A DNA stretch of 5,315 nucleotides. Origin: Flammeovirgaceae bacterium. GTDB lineage: Bacteria; Bacteroidota; Bacteroidia; Cytophagales; Cyclobacteriaceae. Where the stretch lies: positions 1 to 5,315 of the forward strand of contig QIDJ01000271.1 in assembly GCA_003228395.1 (NCBI GenBank), written 5' to 3'. Below are positions 1 to 5,315 of this stretch, in pieces (position 1 is the first letter of the stretch; each line of letters opens with the position of its first letter). Made by a program: the position numbers and the translations under genes. The notes under the pieces were generated by a model. The model worked only from the letters and a program-made list of their open reading frames with translations, did not search any database and was not told where the DNA came from.

Positions 1-1004
1 TCTTTTTTAATCTCCGTAACAACTTTAGTACGGAGTTCTTTTTTTACATCAGCAGCGATCATAAAATAATTACTGCACTTCCAGTTTACCAGACTGGAGT
101 AAATTCCGTAGGTAAGTCCTTTCTCTTCCCGTATGTTTTTCATTAGTCTTGAACCAAAATAGCCGCCCAATATTTCATTTAAAATAAGCAGGCCGTGATA
201 ATCGGCATGACGCATCGGAATGCTGAGTTTACCAGTCTGTATGGATGTTTGTGTACGTTTTTCATCACGTATGACCACATCTTTTTGGTTACCGCTGACA
301 GGTATCGGGCTGAAATCATTCCTTACTGTGATTTTAACATTCCCCAAGTGGTCCGAAATCAGATTTATTACATCCGCTTCATAGCCTCCTGATGCGATGA
401 TGGTAAACGGTTTATTTTTTATGTATTCATCAAAAAAATGGTTGACTTCATTTCTTGAAATATGATTGATATCAGTTTCACTAAGGATTCGGCCATACGG
501 ATGAATGGAGCCAAACAGAGATTCCCGGAATTTTTTTCCAGCTACAAAATTTGTTTTTTCATTATTAACCCGCAGGGTCTGTTGCTGAATATTTTTAAGT
601 GTATTCAACTCTTTTTCCGGAAATAATGGCTCGGAAATAATTTGATTTATTAGTGGAAGAAGGTGTTTGAGGTGTTTTGAAAGGCAATAAACGGATAACG
701 ACAGAAAATCAAACCCAGGAGAAATTTCAAGTTGCGCACCGTATTTATCAAAAGTAGTAGCGATTTGCGAAGAATTTAATCCGGGAACGCCCTCGGATAG
801 CATTTTGCCGGTAAAAAAGGAAATGCCATTGTTTTTCTCAAACCATTTTCCGGCGCGAAAAATCAGATCAAGTTTCAGTACAGGCTGTGGGCTGGTATTA
901 AACGTATAGAACTCCAACCCGTTTGAAAGCAAGATTTTTTTGGGTTGCCTGATGTTTATTTTTGATATCTTTTGAAAAGGCGGAGCAACTGAACGGTCTA
1001 ACAT
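1..1004 (-). CDS. M16-family peptidase-like protein lacking the zinc-binding motif (probable non-catalytic subunit), C-terminus cut by window edge
   Basis: The frame is open from ATG at 1004 to the left edge: 334 codons plus two bases. M16 proteins of this class have about 400-450 residues, so roughly 80-110 are missing. Residues 25-175 resemble the M16 N-terminal domain (ILLSNGLEFYTF, LIFRAGKWFEKNNGIS, LSEGVPGL, FDKYGAQLE). The HxxEH zinc site aligns with FFTGK at 63-67, so both His and the Glu are replaced. Residues 185-334 resemble the M16 C-terminal domain, with LNEILGGYFGSRL from 275 and the R/Y motif REEKGLTY (Arg292, Tyr299), which shapes substrate binding in partner subunits. This is the pattern of the non-catalytic member of an M16 pair; the active partner would be encoded elsewhere, perhaps further left (inference). 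No signal peptide is visible at the N-terminus (MLDRSVAPPF). The start is well fixed: the frame has a TGA at 1044-1046 and ATG 1004 is the first start codon after it. It follows porV by 23 bases with no clear ribosome binding site, suggesting one operon. The exact partner and substrate cannot be told. Confidence 0.88.
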   Translation of the reverse strand, partial: MLDRSVAPPFQKISKINIRQPKKILLSNGLEFYTFNTSPQPVLKLDLIFRAGKWFEKNNGISFFTGKMLSEGVPGLNSSQIATTFDKYGAQLEISPGFDFLSLSVYCLSKHLKHLLPLINQIISEPLFPEKELNTLKNIQQQTLRVNNEKTNFVAGKKFRESLFGSIHPYGRILSETDINHISRNEVNHFFDEYIKNKPFTIIASGGYEADVINLISDHLGNVKITVRNDFSPIPVSGNQKDVVIRDEKRTQTSIQTGKLSIPMRHADYHGLLILNEILGGYFGSRLMKNIREEKGLTYGIYSSLVNWKCSNYFMIAADVKKELRTKVVTEIKK

Positions 1005-1027
1005 GCAGGAAAGGCAGGTATGCGCAG

Positions 1028-2257
1028 CTAATCCGTAACAGACTCATCCTTGGCTGCTACATGGTCGAAATCGAAAATGAGCGTAAAGCGAAGTGTTTCG
1101 CTAAGCGGATGATTTTGCTCGGTAGGCACAAGATAGGCAAAATCGATCCCGAATACCTGGTATCTGAAACCTACACCCATGGTGAAATATTTCCGGTTGC
1201 CTTTGTTGACATTTTCATAAAAATATCCCGCACGGGCAGCAAAAACATTATTGTACCAATATTCCAGACCAAGGCCGATCATTATTTCCTGAATCTCTTC
1301 GCTGAATCCGTCAGGTGCATCTGCAAATGAGCCAAACATACCGCTCAAAAGCCCCCGGTCAGGGTCTTTACCTCTGGCAATAATAGGATTTCCATCCTGA
1401 TCTGTTGCAAGGCTTCCATCATTATTAAATTGATATACCGGAGGTGTGGGAACCATGAGTTTGTTGAAATCAATCGCAATAGTAAGCGTATTAAACGGGT
1501 CAAGATTTGTCTTAAACGCTGTTCCTAACCGTAAATTGGTGGGTATAAAGTCCTTATTGTTTTCATCGCTATACGACAATTTGGCCCCGATATTGGTTAT
1601 TGATCCTCCAAAAGCAATATTGGAATTTGCACCGCTGAACATCAGGTCTTTACTCCAGAACATGCTGATATCTGCAGCCACACTGTTTCCGGGACGTGCC
1701 TCAATAGTGGACGAGGAAAAATTACCGGTAAGGTTGGAATGGATGTACCGGATGGCCACGCCAATACTGAAATTTTCCGCTAAAAGCCTGGCGTAGGTAG
1801 CGTCAATGGCAACTTCTCTGGGGCTGAATTGCCCGTTGTTAACGCCAAATTCGTCTGTAAAAAAGATGTCCCCCAGATCAAAATACCGTAGTGACATGGC
1901 CACGGCCTGCTCCCTGGAAATTTTGTAATATCCTGATAAATACGAAATGGACATATCATTAATGATTTTTCCAAGCCACGGCGTATAGGCCAGCGAAAAA
2001 CCAAATTTTTTATCGATGAGTGCAAGTTTTGAAGCATTCCAGTACGAAGCATTTGCATCCGGAGAAATAGCAGCCCCTACATCTCCCATGGCGCCGGACC
2101 GGGCATCGGGTGCGATGGTCAAAAATGGAACCGCCGTAGTAATTACCCTTCTGGTTGAGTCCTGACCTGAAATAATGGCCTGACCTTGGGCTACAAGTTC
2201 AACATGCAAAAAGGTAATGCATGCTACAATTAAACTTATTCTGAATACAAACTTCAC
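1028..2257 (-). CDS. porV: Type IX secretion system outer membrane protein PorV (LptO)
   Basis: PorV is a FadL-like outer membrane beta-barrel. In the family it binds cargo C-terminal domains as they leave the Sov/SprA channel and carries them to the PorU attachment complex. This copy is complete at 409 residues, close to the usual size. Residues 1-23 form a signal peptide with likely cleavage after LVA23. The family signature follows: AVPFLTIAPDARSG from residue 42, GDVGAA, then YWNASKLA at 72-79. An insert around 275-318 ends in the typical DAPDGF (313-318) followed by SEEIQEI. The end has GIDFAYLVPTEQNHPL and a final strand LRFTLIFDF, followed by a short polar tail. The start is GTG: an in-frame TAG lies two codons upstream, no ATG is available in between, and the next in-frame Met (57) would remove the signal peptide. 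It lies 31 bases after porU and is probably co-transcribed with it, with a possible extra promoter in the gap. Confidence 0.96.
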   Translation of the reverse strand: MKFVFRISLIVACITFLHVELVAQGQAIISGQDSTRRVITTAVPFLTIAPDARSGAMGDVGAAISPDANASYWNASKLALIDKKFGFSLAYTPWLGKIINDMSISYLSGYYKISREQAVAMSLRYFDLGDIFFTDEFGVNNGQFSPREVAIDATYARLLAENFSIGVAIRYIHSNLTGNFSSSTIEARPGNSVAADISMFWSKDLMFSGANSNIAFGGSITNIGAKLSYSDENNKDFIPTNLRLGTAFKTNLDPFNTLTIAIDFNKLMVPTPPVYQFNNDGSLATDQDGNPIIARGKDPDRGLLSGMFGSFADAPDGFSEEIQEIMIGLGLEYWYNNVFAARAGYFYENVNKGNRKYFTMGVGFRYQVFGIDFAYLVPTEQNHPLSETLRFTLIFDFDHVAAKDESVTD

Positions 2258-2261
2258 AGAT

Positions 2262-2265
2262 TCCT
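2262..2265 (-). promoter_or_regulatory. Weak ribosome binding site of porV
   Basis: An AGGA stretch lies four bases before the GTG start of porV. It is short and rather close to the start, so it is only weak support. Bacteroidota often initiate without a strong Shine-Dalgarno sequence. The start itself is decided mainly by the in-frame TAG at 2264-2266 and by the signal peptide. Confidence 0.3.
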
Positions 2266-2279
2266 ATGCTTAAGGTTCA

Positions 2280-2287
2280 CAAAGATA
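2280..2287 (-). promoter_or_regulatory. Possible Bacteroidota -7 promoter element before porV
   Basis: The minus strand reads TATCTTTG in the porU-porV gap, matching the Bacteroidota sigma -7 consensus TAnnTTTG. It begins just after the porU stop codon and leaves 22 bases to the GTG of porV, which would give a short leader. No TTG-type -33 element is seen at the usual distance upstream, where the sequence is an AT-rich run inside the end of porU. One short match in AT-rich DNA may be chance. If real, it would let porV be made in excess of porU. Confidence 0.25.
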
Positions 2288-2288
2288 G

Positions 2289-5200
2289 CTAATAAATAAT
2301 TAATTTCTGAAATAACCGGGACCTGGCTCCATCTAACATAGAACGTACATCCACCCGGTAATAGTATATTCCTGGCCGGAGTTTTTCCCCTGACGTATTT
2401 CTTCCGTCCCAGCCGATGCCGCCGGCAAATGCATAACTATCCTGCAGTGTATATTTAGTCTCCTTCACCACTGCCCCATTGGCATTATAAATATGCAGGA
2501 GGATTTCAAGGTCTTCTCCGGGCCGGTTATGTTCAAACGTAAATTGTGTTAAATCAGTAAATGGATTCGGATAATTTCTCAGATTTTTTAGGACAAGCTG
2601 GTCTTTTTCGGAAACGATAAAAGCAACGGATGCTTCTGCCGGGTTATTATAGGTGTCCCAGGCTTTGACAACAATGTTGTGGGGTCCGGTTGCCAGGTTA
2701 TTTAAAGGAATAGCAACCCAACCGGACTTGTAGGTATCAATATCGGCCACGTAAAATTCATTTAAGTAAAACGCCGAATCATAATCCAGAACCGCCTGGA
2801 TATCCTGGCCAAGACCTGAGTTGGAAATCGTAATACCGCTATCATCGAAAATCCGGGCAAGCAGCACGGTATTAGGCTTGATGAGATTGCCCTGTAGGAA
2901 TGTAGTGTCACCCATGAATACGTTTATTTCAGGGGGTGTGGTGTCGGTTAGAACGTTTTCTGCAGATCCACCGATTATAATGTTTTCAGACGAACCCGAA
3001 GCATCTGATTTTAACGCTTCAGAATAGGCATACATACTTATTTTCCCCAATCCGTAGTTGTAACGTATATTTTTAGGCATTACAAATTCAACGGTAAATT
3101 TCCCGTTTGTAACAGTGACTTTCCCGTTAAAAATTATATTATCCCGTTCTTCGTATTGGTAAACCGGCGTTTTGTTCCCAAGGGTTTGTTTTTGTGTGGA
3201 TTTTTCAAATAAAATAATATCCGCAATACCGTTGAATCCGGTATTGATTTCATTGTCATAGTGTGCCACAATTCCGGTAATAAACACCTTTGCAAGCGCC
3301 TTCAACGTATCGGTTTCCTGAAAAGGCGCTCCATTGATTGTTTCAAGTATGATTTTTCCCTCGGGAATGGCAAGTTTCAGTGAGGGGTCACCCAGAAGTG
3401 AAAAATTCCTGTTCACACTCCCGCTCAAACTATTATTTTTGGTATCCCTGAAAATATCTCCCAACCGGGGTCGTTTTCCCTGGTATGATTTGAATGCTGC
3501 CTGGTAAAAAGCATTGTTCAGTTCAAAATTCTGACTGGCAAATACCGGCCGTGCACTCGTTACAAGTGCGATAGCGCCACCTTTTTCTTTTAAGATCACC
3601 CGCTCACCCCCTGATATTTTTTCGGGGTTATCATGCCTGCCGAACTCACATGTAGCCGTAATAAACAGGGGGAGCTTAAATTCGTTCGTCCATTTATCGA
3701 TCATTAGAAAATCAAGAATGCGCTCATGCGTCCATTGATTTTCGTTGCCGTGCCCTGTGAAATTCATTATCAGTGTACCCTGGTCTATCATCTTATCCAG
3801 GAAGGCATTGGCTTCGGGCGCTGCTTCCCGTCCCGGCAGTGTTATTTGCGGGAAGGCATCGAGATACAGTTTTCTGATATTCATACCACCGTTTTTCACC
3901 TTTACCGTATCGGTCAGCATATTGGCTTGCCGCTGATGAAGGCTGTTGTCCTGATCGTCGGCAACAAAACTGATCGTGTTTCTCCAGTTGCCAAAACTCC
4001 TGGGATCCAGCGCATAACTGTAGTATTTATCCACAACTATCCTGGCTTCCTCTATTGTCTTTACCGGGAGGCGCCCGATGCCGATTTCGAGTGTGTGATC
4101 GCCATTGTTAGTTTCATTCCATACGCCTTCATCCTCATCCATAAAACCGAAATAGTCATCTGAGGAGTAAGAGAAAATCGGATGCAGCGAGTTTCTTGAT
4201 TCGTAAATGGGGACAAAATTTGAATTAATCGTAAGCCTGTTTTTAAAATCATAAGATCCTTTACCAAAGAGCAGCACATAGCGGAGTCCGGTATCTGAGT
4301 GATTGGTGTCCCACAGGTATTTCAGGTAATCCCTGATGGCCGTTACATCCTGCGAGCCGGATGAAAATTCGTTGAAGATCATTTGCGGGGTTACAATATT
4401 TACGGTAAGCCCGTCGTGTGATCTGCGCAGATCGGCCAACCGTTGCGCTTCCGGATAAAATGCCGGATAGGTAATAATAATAAGATTGGCAGGTTCCATC
4501 CCACGGATATCCTGATTTTCAACAGTTCCTGAATAATGAGGAGTTTTAGCACGCTCCGGGTCAAAAACAATATAGCTTTTCAGACCACCCGCTCCGGCGC
4601 CAAACAATGCCTCATCTCCTTGAAGACCATAGGTTTGTACAGAGGGAGAAAGCGGATCGGTTATATCCCATATATAATTGTCCACTGCAACATTTTTTAT
4701 TTTATAGGTGTTGAATTCGTTATCCACGCTCTCCCATGACCTGAATAGCGTCTGGCCGTTGTACAAGGCAAGCTGGCGGTGCGCGGCAACCAGCAGATAA
4801 TCAAGATAACCGACCGATACGGAAGAAGCCGCTTTTTGATAGTCGAGGGTGATGGTGATCGTATTGCCCGAGGGACTTATCTGCGGTAATAAAAACGACT
4901 GACTGTTCTCTTTTGCCCTGCTGGAATATGTGCCGTTCGGAACACTTTCCATCGTAAGCGATCCGATCTGATCCCCGTTTACACGTACCTGAAACGCTGC
5001 TGGCGAAAATGTCCGGGCTGACAGGTTTGTAGTTATTTGGGCAGGTCTGGTTGTAATTAATCCTTCAAAGTCAAAAACAAAGTCTTTTGGGGCAGCGCCG
5101 TCAAATTTTTCGCCATACCACTCCCTGCCTGAAATAACCAGCTTGCGCAGGTCCTGCTCATGCACCCGGACAGAAAAGAAATCTTCAATTAAAGGGAATC

Positions 5201-5315
5201 CGTTTCCCGGGTTGTCAAGCGTTCCCGTACGTTTTCCGTTTGTATCCGACACAGTAAGAAAATAGTAAGTCGTGTCAGAATAGTCATGATTTTCATACGT
5301 CACCATACGGTTCGT
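2289..5315 (-). CDS. porU: Type IX secretion system sortase PorU (gingipain-like C25 cysteine protease), N-terminus cut by window edge
   Basis: The family's role is to remove the C-terminal sorting domain from T9SS cargo at the cell surface and attach the cargo to an anchor, working with PorV, PorQ and PorZ. The frame is open through the right edge (1008 codons visible; the stop is TAG at 2289-2291), so the Met codon at 5306 is internal and the true start with its signal peptide is missing. Numbering from that Met, residues 1-270 are a beta-rich N-terminal region with the PorU-like SGREWYGE at 59-66. The C25 caspase-like domain spans about 274-640. It holds the catalytic His519 in NFTGHGNE and Cys553 in TATCEFGR, 34 residues apart as in gingipains, and ends near LGDPS. 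Ig-like segments follow, with TTPPE at 789-793 and a PorU-typical DDSGI stretch. The last 100 residues have YPNPF at 912-916 and RPGIYYYRVDV, a FlgD-like/T9SS C-terminal fold. Both catalytic residues are present and no frame break is seen, so it should be active. Family length is usually 1,100-1,300 residues, so roughly 100-300 are absent here (inference). Confidence 0.95.
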   Translation of the reverse strand, partial: TNRMVTYENHDYSDTTYYFLTVSDTNGKRTGTLDNPGNGFPLIEDFFSVRVHEQDLRKLVISGREWYGEKFDGAAPKDFVFDFEGLITTRPAQITTNLSARTFSPAAFQVRVNGDQIGSLTMESVPNGTYSSRAKENSQSFLLPQISPSGNTITITLDYQKAASSVSVGYLDYLLVAAHRQLALYNGQTLFRSWESVDNEFNTYKIKNVAVDNYIWDITDPLSPSVQTYGLQGDEALFGAGAGGLKSYIVFDPERAKTPHYSGTVENQDIRGMEPANLIIITYPAFYPEAQRLADLRRSHDGLTVNIVTPQMIFNEFSSGSQDVTAIRDYLKYLWDTNHSDTGLRYVLLFGKGSYDFKNRLTINSNFVPIYESRNSLHPIFSYSSDDYFGFMDEDEGVWNETNNGDHTLEIGIGRLPVKTIEEARIVVDKYYSYALDPRSFGNWRNTISFVADDQDNSLHQRQANMLTDTVKVKNGGMNIRKLYLDAFPQITLPGREAAPEANAFLDKMIDQGTLIMNFTGHGNENQWTHERILDFLMIDKWTNEFKLPLFITATCEFGRHDNPEKISGGERVILKEKGGAIALVTSARPVFASQNFELNNAFYQAAFKSYQGKRPRLGDIFRDTKNNSLSGSVNRNFSLLGDPSLKLAIPEGKIILETINGAPFQETDTLKALAKVFITGIVAHYDNEINTGFNGIADIILFEKSTQKQTLGNKTPVYQYEERDNIIFNGKVTVTNGKFTVEFVMPKNIRYNYGLGKISMYAYSEALKSDASGSSENIIIGGSAENVLTDTTPPEINVFMGDTTFLQGNLIKPNTVLLARIFDDSGITISNSGLGQDIQAVLDYDSAFYLNEFYVADIDTYKSGWVAIPLNNLATGPHNIVVKAWDTYNNPAEASVAFIVSEKDQLVLKNLRNYPNPFTDLTQFTFEHNRPGEDLEILLHIYNANGAVVKETKYTLQDSYAFAGGIGWDGRNTSGEKLRPGIYYYRVDVRSMLDGARSRLFQKLIIY

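Noticed and set aside
195..392. A 65-codon plus-strand open frame opposite the M16 gene
   Set aside because: The minus strand here is a continuous M16 reading frame with conserved motifs; the plus-strand frame is a shadow.
1005..1027. Search for a terminator or promoter in the porV-M16 gap
   Set aside because: The 23 bases show no stem with a T-run, no TAnnTTTG match and no clear Shine-Dalgarno sequence.
962..1330. A 122-codon plus-strand open frame across the 3' end of porV and the gap to the M16 gene
   Set aside because: It is antisense to the conserved PorV C-terminal barrel strands and to the start of the M16 gene, and its translation shows no recognisable domain.
1446..1796. A 116-codon plus-strand open frame inside porV
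   Set aside because: It is antisense to porV barrel strands with no independent support, so a shadow frame.
1780..2058. A 92-codon minus-strand open frame inside porV in another frame
   Set aside because: It overlaps the conserved porV frame on the same strand and reads as an out-of-frame translation of it.
2219..2257. A lipobox-like IVAC in the PorV signal peptide (Cys13)
   Set aside because: The hydrophobic stretch before Cys13 is too short for a lipoprotein signal, a better signal peptidase I site follows at LVA23, and PorV is known as a barrel protein rather than a lipoprotein.
3726..4163. A 145-codon plus-strand open frame opposite the PorU catalytic domain
   Set aside because: It lies wholly antisense to a well-conserved C25 domain, resembles no family I recognise and has a composition expected of a shadow frame.

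Overview
The window is a piece of a Bacteroidota chromosome. It is almost entirely coding, with every gene on the minus strand, so transcription runs from the right edge to the left. The organism is inferred from two neighbouring genes of the type IX secretion system (T9SS), porU and porV, which are confined to the Bacteroidota and close relatives. An AT-leaning base composition, a weak or absent Shine-Dalgarno sequence before two genes and a TAnnTTTG-type element fit that assignment. I cannot name a genus.

Layout in the order of transcription: (1) 5315 to 2289, porU, the gingipain-like C25 cysteine protease that acts as the T9SS sortase. Its N-terminus lies beyond the right edge, while the catalytic domain and C-terminus are complete. 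(2) A 31-base gap with a possible weak promoter and ribosome binding site. (3) 2257 to 1028, porV, the complete outer membrane beta-barrel shuttle/attachment protein, starting at GTG. (4) A 23-base gap with no recognisable signal. (5) 1004 to 1, the first 334 codons of an M16-family (pitrilysin/insulinase/processing peptidase) protein. It has lost the zinc-binding HxxEH motif but keeps the R/Y motif, and it runs off the left edge.

PorU and PorV act together at the outer membrane. PorV collects substrates that leave the Sov/SprA translocon and delivers them to PorU, which cuts off the C-terminal sorting domain and joins the protein to its surface anchor (known for the families, best studied in Porphyromonas gingivalis). 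The tight spacing suggests one operon that includes the M16 gene; a functional link of the M16 protein to secretion is only inference. No RNA genes, mobile elements, CRISPR arrays, long repeats or convincing terminators were seen. No gap between genes exceeds 31 bases. I found no clearly new system: the window looks like a normal T9SS attachment locus, and the inactive-type M16 gene is the least expected part.
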